DNA of 64,000 bases, taken from Crocodylus rhombifer. Lineage: Eukaryota > Chordata > Crocodylia > Crocodylidae. Every line of letters begins with the position of its first letter. Position 1 is the stretch's first letter. The translations under genes were made by a program, and so were the position numbers. Below the pieces are notes generated by a model. That model saw only the letters and a program-made list of their open reading frames with translations, did not search any database and was not told the origin of the DNA. The stretch spans positions 434,001-498,000 of the forward strand of contig JAVSML010021692.1 in NCBI GenBank assembly GCA_038503035.1, in the 5' to 3' direction. Positions 48,011 through 56,985 of the stretch are shown one piece after another.

Positions 48011-48138
48011 GCCCGCTGGGGGATGGGGGGACTACTGCCCCTGCTGGCCCGCTGAACGGCCCTTGCAAAGCCAGCGGACCAAGGCACTTAAGGGGGCACT
48101 TAAGGGAGCCCACCCCTGCCCCAGCCCTGGCACAATCT

Positions 48139-50934
48139 GTGGGCAAGGCAAGAGCCCCCAAGGGCACACTTGCCTGCCTGTACACTAATGCCAGGAGCCT
48201 GGGCAACAAGCAGGACGAGCTCGTCCTCCTGCTCAGTGCAAAGAAATATGATGTCATTGGGATAACGGAGACCTGGTGGGACTCCACCCATGACTGGACC
48301 ACGGGGATAGAGGGCTATACCCTGTACAGGAGGGATCGTGTTGACAAAAGGGGCAGGGGTGTAGCTCTCTATGTGAAGGAAAGCTACATGTCCCTGCAAG
48401 CTGATGTTGGCGACCGGCATGGACAGCTAGAGACCCTCTGGGTAAAAATTCGTGGGGAATTCGGCACAGGGGACACCACGGTGGGAGTCTACTACAGACC
48501 TCCCACTCAAAGTCCTGAGCTTGACCAGGAGATCGCCCGGGAACTGACTGAGGCCGCTTGCTCCAGGACCTTGGTTGTCATGGGTGACTTCAATTACCCG
48601 GACATCTCGTGGGAAGATCACTCAGCTAAATCTGAGCGGGCGCAAAGCTTTCTCTCGTGCGTGGATGACCTCTACCTGACCCAAGAAGTCTATGGGCCAA
48701 CGAGAGGCAAAGCGCTGCTTGACCTGGTACTGGCTACGGGGGACGACCTAATCGGCGACCTGGTGATTGATGGGAAGTTGGGTGACAGCGACCACGAGCT
48801 GATCACCTTCACCATCCGCCGTAAAGCTGGCAAGTCAGTCAGCAACACAGAAGTCCTTGACTTTAGAAAAGCCGACTTTGACAAGCTCAAAAGGCTAGTC
48901 GGTCAGGCCCTCAGGGACCATGACCCCAGGGAGATGGGAGTTCAAGAAGAGTGGTTGCTTCTCAAGGAAGCGATCCTCAGTGCACAAGCTAAATCTATTC
49001 CAACACGGAGGAAAGGCAGCAAGAAGGCACAGCAGCCCCCCTGGCTACCCAGAGACCTAGCGGACCTCCTGTGGCTAAAAAGGAAAGCCTACAAAGGATG
49101 GAGGACAGGATTCACCACCAAGGAGGATTACTCCGCGCTGGTCCGGTCCTGCAGGGAGCAAACCAGGAAAGCCAAGGCTGCAACTGAACTCCAACTAGCT
49201 TCAGGCATCAAGGACAACAAAAAGTCCTTTTTCAGATATGTGGGGAGCCGGAGGAAAAGCAAGGGCAATGTTGGACCTCTGCTAAACCAGATGGGGCAAC
49301 TGACAACTGACGCCCAGGAAAAAAACAACCTATTAAATAGGTACTTTGCATCAGTCTTTCATCAGTCACACGGAATGCCCATGCCTGCTATGGGACAGGG
49401 AAATCTGGGTGAGGGGAATCCCCTACCCTCCATCAATGCTGACCTTGTGAAGGAACACCTTGAGAAGCTGAATACCTTCAAGTCAGCTGGCCCTGACAAC
49501 CTGCACCCCAGGGTATTCAAGGAGCTGGCGAGCGTCATAGCCCAGCCCCTGGCACGGATCTTTGAAAACTCCTGGCGCTCTGGTGTAGTGCCCGAAGACT
49601 GGAAGAAGGCCAATGTGGTGCCGATCTTCAAGAAAGGGAGGAGAGTGGATCCGGCTAACTACAGGCCCATTAGCCTGACTTCTATCCTGGGGAAGATCTT
49701 AGAAAAGTTTATTAAGGGGGCCATCCTTGATGGACTGGCCCAGGCTAACATTCTAAGGGACAGCCAGCACGGGTTTGTTGCGGGTAGGTCTTGTTTAACC
49801 AATCTCATTTCCTTCTATGACCAGGTGACCTATCACCTGGACAAGGGAGAAGAGATTGATGTCATATATCTTGACTTCAAAAAAGCTTTTGATCTGGTAT
49901 CCCACGATCACCTCTTGGCCAAACTGCCCAGTTGTGGCCTTGGCTCCACCACTATCCGCTGGCTGGGAAATTGGCTTCGTGGTCGGACCCAGAGGGTTGT
50001 GATCGATGGCAGTCACTCATCATGGTGCCCTGTAACCAGTGGGGTCCCTCAAGGCTCTGTCCTGGGACCCATACTATTCAACATCTTCATTAACGATGTG
50101 GACATTGGAATTAGGAGTGGACTGGCCAAGTTCGCCGATGACACCAAACTTTGGGGCAAAGCATGCACGCCAGAAGATAGGTGGGTGATCCAGGTTGACC
50201 TGGACAAGCTCAGCAAATGGGCAGATGAGAACCTCATGGTGTTTAACACCGAAAAATGCAAGGTTCTCCACCTTGGGAGGAAAAACCTGCAGCACCTTTA
50301 TAGGCTCGGCAGTGCTATGTTGGTTAGCACTAAAGAAGAAAAAGACTTGGGGGTCATCATTGACCACAAGATGAACATGAGCCTCCAATGCGATGCTGCG
50401 GCTAGTAAAGCGACCAAAATGCTGGCGTGCATCCATAGATGCTTCTCGAGCAAAACCCGGGACGTCATTCTCCCCTTGTCCTCTGCCTTGGTGAGGCCGC
50501 AGCTGGAGTACTGCGTCCAGTTTTGGGCTCCACAATTCAAAAAGGATGTGGAGAAGCTTGAGAGAGTCCAGAGGAGAGCCACGCGCATGATCAGAGGTCA
50601 GGAAAACAGATCTTACAATGACAGGCTGAGAGCCATGGGACTCTTTAGCCTGGAAAAGCGCAGGCTCAGGGGTGATCTGATGGCCACCTATAAGTTTATC
50701 AGGGGTGACCACCAGGATCTGGGGGAACGTCTGTTCACCAGAGCGCCCCAAGGGATGACGAGGTCGAACGGTCACAAACTCCTGCAAGACCGTTTCAGGC
50801 TGGACATAAGGAAGAATTTCTTTACTGTCCGAGCCCCCAAGGTCTGGAACAGTCTGCCAGCGGAGGTGGTTCAAGCACCTACATTGAACACCTTCAAGAG
50901 TAAATTGGATGCTTATCTTGCTGGGATCCTATGA
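48139..50934 (+). CDS. CR1 ORF2: endonuclease-reverse transcriptase, uninterrupted frame
   Basis: Multifunctional protein of a CR1 LINE: it nicks target DNA and reverse-transcribes the element RNA at the nick. The 931 residues counted from the GTG at 48,139 include an exonuclease-endonuclease-phosphatase domain (about 10-225) with N17 in TNARS, E44 in ITETWW, D150 and N152 in GDFN, and D218-H219 in DSDHE. The RT domain (about 470-720) has NYRPISL, motif A with D579 in YLDFKKAFD, GVPQGSVLGPILFN (635-648) and FADD (665-668). The C-terminal part ends [20 protein letters not shown] and LDAYLAGIL. All usual catalytic residues are present. There is no in-frame ATG from the upstream stop at 47,983 to codon 84, so 48,139 is a nominal start. 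The true start may lie in ORF1 through frameshifting, at a non-AUG codon, or at a lost ATG. It is a mobile-element gene and not a host gene. Confidence 0.9.
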   Translation: MGKARAPKGTLACLYTNARSLGNKQDELVLLLSAKKYDVIGITETWWDSTHDWTTGIEGYTLYRRDRVDKRGRGVALYVKESYMSLQADVGDRHGQLETLWVKIRGEFGTGDTTVGVYYRPPTQSPELDQEIARELTEAACSRTLVVMGDFNYPDISWEDHSAKSERAQSFLSCVDDLYLTQEVYGPTRGKALLDLVLATGDDLIGDLVIDGKLGDSDHELITFTIRRKAGKSVSNTEVLDFRKADFDKLKRLVGQALRDHDPREMGVQEEWLLLKEAILSAQAKSIPTRRKGSKKAQQPPWLPRDLADLLWLKRKAYKGWRTGFTTKEDYSALVRSCREQTRKAKAATELQLASGIKDNKKSFFRYVGSRRKSKGNVGPLLNQMGQLTTDAQEKNNLLNRYFASVFHQSHGMPMPAMGQGNLGEGNPLPSINADLVKEHLEKLNTFKSAGPDNLHPRVFKELASVIAQPLARIFENSWRSGVVPEDWKKANVVPIFKKGRRVDPANYRPISLTSILGKILEKFIKGAILDGLAQANILRDSQHGFVAGRSCLTNLISFYDQVTYHLDKGEEIDVIYLDFKKAFDLVSHDHLLAKLPSCGLGSTTIRWLGNWLRGRTQRVVIDGSHSSWCPVTSGVPQGSVLGPILFNIFINDVDIGIRSGLAKFADDTKLWGKACTPEDRWVIQVDLDKLSKWADENLMVFNTEKCKVLHLGRKNLQHLYRLGSAMLVSTKEEKDLGVIIDHKMNMSLQCDAAASKATKMLACIHRCFSSKTRDVILPLSSALVRPQLEYCVQFWAPQFKKDVEKLERVQRRATRMIRGQENRSYNDRLRAMGLFSLEKRRLRGDLMATYKFIRGDHQDLGERLFTRAPQGMTRSNGHKLLQDRFRLDIRKNFFTVRAPKVWNSLPAEVVQAPTLNTFKSKLDAYLAGIL

Positions 50935-51131
50935 CCCGAGCTGACTTCCTGCCCTTTGGGCAGGGGGCTGGACTCGATGATCTCCCGAGGTCCCTTCCAG
51001 CCCTAATGTCTATGAAATCTATAATCTATGAAATACTCTAAAACTCAGATTTTCCCAGACCTGGACCTAATGAAGTCAATATGTCAAATCTGAATTTATT
51101 AGGTTTTCAACATAATGTCAAACAATCAAAT

Positions 51132-52462
51132 TTGACCAATCAGTTTGAGCTCAATCCCTGGGAAGATTTTGGAAAAAATTATCAAGAAAACCATTCTAGA
51201 CAGGCTAACAGAAGGCAACATTCTGATGGATAGCCAGCATGGGTTCGTTAGGTGTAGGTCTTGCCTAACCAACCTCATTTCCTTCTGTGACCAGGTGACA
51301 TATCACCTGGACTTTAAAAAAGCCTTTGACCTGGTGTCTCATGATGTCCTTATGGAAAAATTGGGCAACTGCGGCCTTGACTACTCAACGTTTTGATGGC
51401 TGGGGAACTGGCTCCAAGGTCAGACACAGAGAGTGGTAACTGACAGAACTGAATCAACGTGGCACTCTGTGACTAGTGGTGACCCCAAGTTTCCATCTTC
51501 AGACCTGTACTCTTTAATGTCTTCATAAATGATCTGGACACTGGTGTTAGAAGCGGACTGGTTAAGTTCACTGATGACACCAAAATTTGGGAAAGAGTGT
51601 CCACACTTGAGGATAGGCTGGTAATTCAGGCTGACCTCAATAGGTTTGCAAGATGAGCGAATGAAAACATGATGGCATTCAATATGGAAAAATGCAAGGT
51701 GCTCCACTTCGGGAATAAAAACCTGAATCACACTTATAGGCTCAGCAGTGCTACACTCACTAGCACCATGACCAAAAGAGGCTTGGAGGTCATGATTGAC
51801 CACAAGATGAACATGAGCCACCAATGCAACACGGCAGCTGGCAAAGCAAACAAAACTCTGGCTTGCATCTACCAATGCATTCTGAGCAGGACCCAGGATG
51901 TCATCCTCCTGCTGTACTTGGCCTTGGTGAGACCACAGCTGGAGTACTGCATCCAATTCTGGGTGCCATAATTTAGGAAGGATGTGGAGAAGCTTGAAAG
52001 AGTCCAGAAAAGAGCCACATGCATGATCAGAGGGCAAGAGAACAGGCCTTATGAAGAAAGGGTGCAACCTATGAGTCTCTTCAGCCTGGAGAAGTGCAGG
52101 CTCAGGGGTGACTTGGTGGCAGCCTATAAGTACGTAAGGGGTGTGCATCAGGATCTGGGGGAATGCCTGTTCACCAGAGCACCCCAAGGGATGACAAGGT
52201 CTAACGGTTACAAACTCCTGCAAGACCGTTTTAGGCTGGACATAAGGAAAAACTACTTTACTGTCCAAGATCCCAAGGCCTGGAACAGATGCCCCCAAGA
52301 GATGGTGCAAGCACCTACTCTAGACACTTTTAAGAAACATTTGGATGCTTATCTTGCTGGGATCCTTTGACCCTAGCTGACTTCCTGCCCCTTGGCAGGA
52401 AGATCAACCTGATGATCTTACAAGGTCTCTTCCAGCCCTAATGTCTATGACAACTATGAAAT
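51132..52462 (+). pseudogene. CR1 LINE copy 2, 5'-truncated, ORF2 broken
   Basis: Second CR1 about 100 bp after the first, same strand. It starts abruptly inside the RT domain (ILGKILEKIIKK) and continues through GFVRCRSCLTN, a shortened YHLDFKKAFDLVSHD segment, a PDD-like region where FADD has become FTDD (about 51,570), and the C-terminal part [13 protein letters not shown] and LDAYLAGIL (52,220-52,370). Stops (for example TGA after the FADD region near 51,655, TAA at 51,970) and frame changes break it. The tail (GATGATCTTACAAGG, CTTCCAGCCCTAATG, CTATGA) ends near 52,462. It is closely related to copy 1 but older. Confidence 0.9.
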
Positions 52463-52664
52463 TCCACCATTTTGAGTGACATTGTGTGATCACAGTAAAT
52501 AATAAAACCCACATACTGAGAAAAGTGAACAGTACTAAATACTATGTTCTCATTTTAAAAAAATGGTTAAGTTTTTACTTTTATATTTTCTTATTGTTGT
52601 AATTTAGATCATGGTATTTGATTGTTTGAACTACTTTTAATTTATTATCTGCATATTATGATAC

Positions 52665-52774
52665 CTAGGAGTCCATCAGGGACTGAGTTCCCATTGTGTT
52701 ATTAGACACTGTACAAACAGAACAAAAACACAGGTCCTACCCAAGAGATTCTAAGAATAAGACGAGATAACAGA
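52665..52774 (+). mobile_element. MIR-like SINE fragment
   Basis: CATCAGGGACTGAGTTCCCA, TTAGACACTGTACAAACAGA, CACAGGTCCTACCCAAGAGA, TAAGACGAGATAACAG. This is the same family order as at 13.8 and 47.1 kb. It abuts the right arm of the 5-kb inverted repeat directly. Confidence 0.6.
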
Positions 52775-52855
52775 TGGTCATGTTGTTTTATTTATACACG
52801 TGTGTGTACACGTGTGTGTGTGTGTGTACACGTATAAAATTCTGTAAGTCAACAC
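52775..52855. repeat. Right arm of the inverted repeat bracketing 5.15 kb
   Basis: An 81-bp arm running TGGTCATGTTGTTTTATTTA, a TG/CA tract, then AAAATTCTGTAAGTCAACAC. It is the reverse complement of 47,705-47,791, and the length difference lies in the microsatellite. Confidence 0.9.
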
Positions 52856-52879
52856 TGGATTGACAGGGAAACAATGTGT

Positions 52880-53200
52880 AAGAGGTGCACGGGGGTGCAC
52901 GTGCACCCCCTGAGAGCACTGGTGCTCCCCGGAGAGCAAGCACTCTTGGCTTAGGCGATGGGCTGAGGGAGCACTGGTACTCCCCCTTATAAGTGCCACA
53001 AGCACTTCTGGGCTTGGTGTCCAGCTGTGGGGGACCCCGGTTGGCTTCTGACACTGTCGCAGCTGCCTGTAGACAATGCCTGCTTGACCTGCCCTCGCCG
53101 CTGATGTCAGCGCGGCCACCTGCGGGCGGCCCTGCTCACCACTGCCACGTTGCCGCCACCTGTGGGCAGTCACCATGCCCCACAGTCTTGGGAGGTACAC
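52880..53200. repeat. GC-rich repetitive stretch with a perfect 20-bp palindrome
   Basis: 52891-52910 is the perfect palindrome GGGGGTGCACGTGCACCCCC. It is followed by repeated GAGAGCACTGGTGCTCCCC / GGGAGCACTGGTACTCCCC blocks and a GC-rich segment up to the start of the reversed CR1. I cannot name the family. Confidence 0.55.
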
Positions 53201-53204
53201 ATCA

Positions 53205-54545
53205 TCTATGCCTTCAGCCTCTCCTCATATGATTTGCTAAGCCCTTTATCATCCTTGTTGCCCTCTCTAACTTCTCCATGTCTCTTTTCAGATGTGGAGC
53301 CCAGAACTGCACACAGTACTCCAGAGGAGACCTTGCCAGTGCTGAGTAGAGGGGCACTATCACCTCCCATGTCTTGTACCTAATGCTTCTACTGATGCAT
53401 CCCAAAATCACATTTGCCTTTTGTGTGGCTGCGCACACTGCAGACTCGTATTGAGTTTGTGGTCTACCAAGACTCCCAAGTCCTTTTCCATAGTGCCATC
53501 TAGTTAGGTATCATTGAATTTATATTTGTGTTTTTGATTATTCCCTTCTGAGATGCAGCACCTTCCATTGTCTGCATTGAACTTCATCCTGTTAGCTCTA
53601 GCCCAACTTTCCAATCTGTCAAGATCCTTCAGAATTGTGCTCGCATCCTCCAATGTGTTTTCAGTCAGGGCCGTCCCTAGGGGATGCAAATTGGGCAACT
53701 GCTCCGGACCTCGCAGAGCCCCGCAGAGAAGCCACGGCTGCAGTTTGGCCTACCCGTCCGCCCGCTCAGCAGGTTGGACAACTCTTCGCCTGTTCCAGCC
53801 AGAAGTTCCGGCTGCTACCCTTCCCACCACATCTGGTGTGCCAGGACTTTCACTCCCCAGTGTAAGTGTGCCATGGGACAGGGAGCGGGGCCCTACGCAG
53901 GCTGCTTTGCCCTGGGCCCCACACCCTGCTGGGATCATCTTTGTTTGCAGTCCTTCCCAGTTTTGAGTCATCTGCAAACTTGCTCAAGAAGCTTTCTATG
54001 CCAGCATCCAAATCATTAATTAACATGCTGAACAGCACTGAGCCTAGCACAGACCCCTGTAGGGCTCCACTCAAAACCTCCTGCTATTCTGACATAGACC
54101 CTTTATTTGTGGATATTGAGCCAGTTATCTATCCAACTTGTAGTAGATTTGTTTGGCCCACATTTCTCCAATTTGTTTATGAGAAGGTTGTGGGGGACCT
54201 TGTCAAAAGCTATGCTGCAGTCCAGATGTACTATATCCACAGCATCCCCTTCTTCCACCTAAGGAAATACTTTGTCAAAGAAGGAGATCAGGTTTGTTTG
54301 ACATGATTTGTTTTTCATAAATCCATGCTGTCTGTTTGTGATCAGCTTTTCTTGCTCCAGATGCTTGCAAATGGCCTTCCTTAGGATATGCTCCAGTTAC
54401 TTCTCAGGTATTGAGGAGAGGTTAACTGGTCTGTAGTTCCCCAGATCCTCCTTTTTGCCTTTTTTAAAGAGGGGAACTGCACTGGCCCTTTTCCAGTCCC
54501 CTGGAACCTGGCCTGTGTCCCACAATGTCATGAAGATCATTGCCA
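53205..54545 (-). pseudogene. CR1 LINE copy 3, reversed, broken, with internal insertion
   Basis: Reverse-strand ORF2 pieces: RRATRMIKGLANHMRRG and YCVQFWAPHLKRDMEKLERA (53,214-53,438), RLESWARANRMKFNADNGRC (about 53,540-53,620), then, beyond an insertion, SGALQGSVLGSVLFSMLIND and KFADDSKLG (53,970-54,074). Further RT segments reach about 54,545. The 3' tail is missing at the left end. Stops and frameshifts prevent expression. The 53,668-53,945 segment does not belong to CR1. Confidence 0.85.
53668..53945. mobile_element. Insertion within CR1 copy 3, DNA-transposon-like
   Basis: CR1 sequence is contiguous on both sides (…TGTTTTCAGT and TTTGCAGTCCTTCCCAG…). The insert starts CAGGGCCGTCCCTAGGGG, like the terminus of non-autonomous DNA transposons with CAGGGCCG ends, and ends near TTGCCCTGGGCCCCACACCC. 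The right-hand CAGGGCCG complement is missing or decayed. The repeated CR1 words TGTTTTCAGTC / TTGTTTGCAGTCC at the two edges suggest a duplicated target. Confidence 0.55.
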
Positions 54546-55097
54546 TCAGAAGAACCTTTCTTTTTTACAAGGGTTCCTCAAACTAACGAGTTTGAACAAT
54601 TATAACTGAAACTGGTCAGGGAAAAGTTATTACAATGAAAATCATGGCCCTGATCCTGCAAACAACTGCCATTACACTGTGGCATTAAGAGTTATTAATT
54701 CAACTAGCTGTCACTTAGAAAACAAAAACTCCCACTGATCTTGAAAAATGAAGTGAACAAGGAGGATAGGGGAGATTAGTAGTTCATTGTTGATTTTAAG
54801 CTGACAGACAGACATCCAAAAGGAAATGTCAGAAACATTCATGAATAACTTTTTAGCATCTGACCACCATATTAAGGCTGTTAAATCAAGTCAGAAAAGT
54901 AATAAAAATCAATAGAGTTATCTGGTCAGTGTATGAATAGGATAGGAGGTCATGCTGTACTGAATGGACTATTGTTGTGTTATCTTTCAGCTGAAATTCC
55001 AACTGAGTTTGGAAGGACGGAAATGCAGTCATAGAAGGGTTGCCATTCTCTTTATTCAGACTATAGATGTGTGTGCTATACCATGTATTCATGCAGT
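54546..55097. other. AT-rich sequence, nothing assigned
   Basis: No coding or repeat signal supported. Confidence 0.35.
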
Positions 55098-55105
55098 CAA
55101 TAATG

Positions 55106-55542
55106 CAGTAGTGTAACTAGGGATGGGCAAAAGGGGCACCAGCCCCCAGTGCCAACTTAAGAGAGACATCAGAATCATTCCCCACCTCCGTGGTGTCATT
55201 GCCCCGGCAGCAAGAGCAGCCACATGGCATTGCTCTTACAGCAGCAGCAGCCAGTACAGAGATACCACATAGCTGCTGTTTTGAAAGAAAGAACTGGGGT
55301 AGGCAGAGCTCATGGCAGTGGCAGCAATAGTGTTGCTGGGGACTGTTTTGGAGTTCACAGCATGGATAAGACTCCTGTGCCCCCTCACCCATGCTTTTGT
55401 AACCCAGGGTCTCCCCCTCCACTCTCAGAACCCATGCATCCCCCACCCCAACTCTGTGAACCATGCCTCCCCCTCTTCCACCCCCCTTTCCACTCTCCCA
55501 CAGGTCTTGCCAAAGGCACAAATCCTGATTGTTACAGCTCTG
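55106..55542. mobile_element. hAT-like element with near-perfect target duplication
   Basis: 437 bp. The left end is CAGTAGTGTAACTAGGG and the right end CCTGATTGTTACAGCTCTG (imperfect inverted). Flanking octamers CAATAATG (55098-55105) and AAATAATG (55543-55550) match at 7 of 8. The interior is GC-rich with C-rich tracts and no transposase. Confidence 0.8.
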
Positions 55543-55614
55543 AAATAATGGCTAATTGTACGTAAGGACATAGACAATCTAGAGTTCATGCAACTTATGT
55601 GTACATCTCTGATA

Positions 55615-56985
55615 TCTAGGAGCGCTTGTACACAGGACAAAATTGGTCTTTAAAACGGCTTAATTGCCCTTTTGCACTGCTTTAATGGTGTTGCTACTTA
55701 CACATTTGGTGGCATATTCCGCTTTAATTTTGTGACGATGTACACATTCGGCGGTATATTTTGCTTTAAATGACTGTTACATAGCAAGGTAAAACCCATT
55801 CAAGGTATTTTAGTTTGCTATGTAACAAAGTGCAATGGTGCACAGGGTGCTGGAATCTCATGTGCTCGGGGAAGCTCGGGCTTGGCGGGCTTCCAGCACC
55901 CTGCCCTGCCCTATGCACCATCCCTGCCGCCTTCTCCTGCTGCCAGCACACCCAGCCACCCTCCTGCCACCTGGCTGCTCTGCCCCAGTGGAAGCCAGCT
56001 TCTTCCTGGGCAGTCCCAGGCAGTGGGAAAGTGGTGGGGACAGTGCACGGGGTGCTGGAGCCCACCTACTTATCCTGCAGCAGGGGGCAGGGGTGAGCTG
56101 CCAGTGGGCCAAGCAGTCCCTGAGCTGCAGGGGATCCCAGTCCTTCCCTTCATGGCCCAGGCGGCACCTGTCTGCTAACACCCTGCCTGGGCAGTCCCAA
56201 GTGGTGCTGCCACTGCGGAAGGAAGCACTAGGCCCCATACATCTCAGGTGCTGTGTGACCCAGCAACAGCTTGTGCAGGCAGGCTTGACTGAAGAAAAAA
56301 AAAAGTGGCAAGGAGCCCGATCTTTTTTTCTCACTCACCTTCCTGGAGCCTGCCTGCCTGCGCAGGGCCCTGTGCTTCTCTCCCCAGCTGTGGTGCCCCA
56401 CAGGACCACCTGTAGAGGGAAGCAGCAGGCGCTGTGCAGCTGGGGCAGGCAGGCAGGCTCTAGGAGAAAAAAAAAGCAAAAGAGCTCAGGCTTCTCACTG
56501 TTTTTTTTTTCTTCCCCTCAGTCGAGCCTGTCTGCATGAGCTGCCGCTGGGTCGCATAGCACCTGAACTGCACAGGGCCCAGTGCGTCCCCCCACAGTGG
56601 CAGCACCCCCTGACTGCCTGGGGAAAGTGCTAGCAGGTAGGTGCCACCTGGAGGGCACTGCTGCCATGGAGGGAAGGACCGGGGTCCTCTGCAGCTCGGC
56701 GACCACTCAGCCCACTGGCAGCTTGCCCCTGCTTGCTGTGGGACAGGCAGGTAGGCTCAGGGGCAGGGGAATTGGTTGGGCACCTCACCACTTTTTTTTT
56801 TCCTGGTGGAGCCTGGGGCGTGGGGAGATAGATCAGCTGACGGGGGGCTGTGATGCACCGTGACACCATGTGACATCACAAAAGTCCATAGATTGAAAGG
56901 GTGGGTTTTTAATTGTGTCATTTAAAAGCCCACCATTTGAATTTAGTGAGAGCTAAACCCCCGTCACATGTACAAACACCCTAGA
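55615..56985. mobile_element. Large non-autonomous TIR element
   Basis: About 1.37 kb. The left end TCTAGGAGCGCTTGTACACA and right end TGTACAAACACCCTAGA are imperfect reverse complements. Near the left end, two diverged direct copies of a CACATTTGGTGGCATATTCC / CACATTCGGCGGTATATTTT block (about 55,700-55,770) lie in AT-rich sequence. The centre is GC-rich. The flanks GATATC and GATGTC may be remains of a target duplication. ORFs across the GC-rich centre, up to 234 codons, show no known domain and are taken as compositional. The superfamily is undetermined. Confidence 0.6.

Larger units (their letters stand above)
47834..51034 (+). mobile_element. CR1 LINE, 5'-truncated, with intact ORF2 and 3' end
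   Basis: A CR1 non-LTR retrotransposon of about 3.2 kb. It contains the last roughly 58 codons of ORF1, a complete ORF2 frame and the 3' UTR. The tail has GGGGGCTGGACTCGATGATC, GGTCCCTTCCAGCCC and terminal TCTATGAAA-type units (51,010-51,034), the hallmark of CR1. The 5' UTR and most of ORF1 are missing, so the copy cannot be autonomous, but its protein-coding ORF2 has no stop or frameshift. It is the youngest-looking CR1 in the window. Confidence 0.95.

Noticed and set aside
50074..50874. 266-codon frame antisense to CR1 ORF2
   Set aside because: It is the mirror of the intact RT frame. The same effect appears at 51,420-52,310 opposite the second copy.
55835..56539. 234-codon open frame
   Set aside because: Lies in the GC-rich core of a TIR element, with no known motif and overlapping open frames on the other strand.
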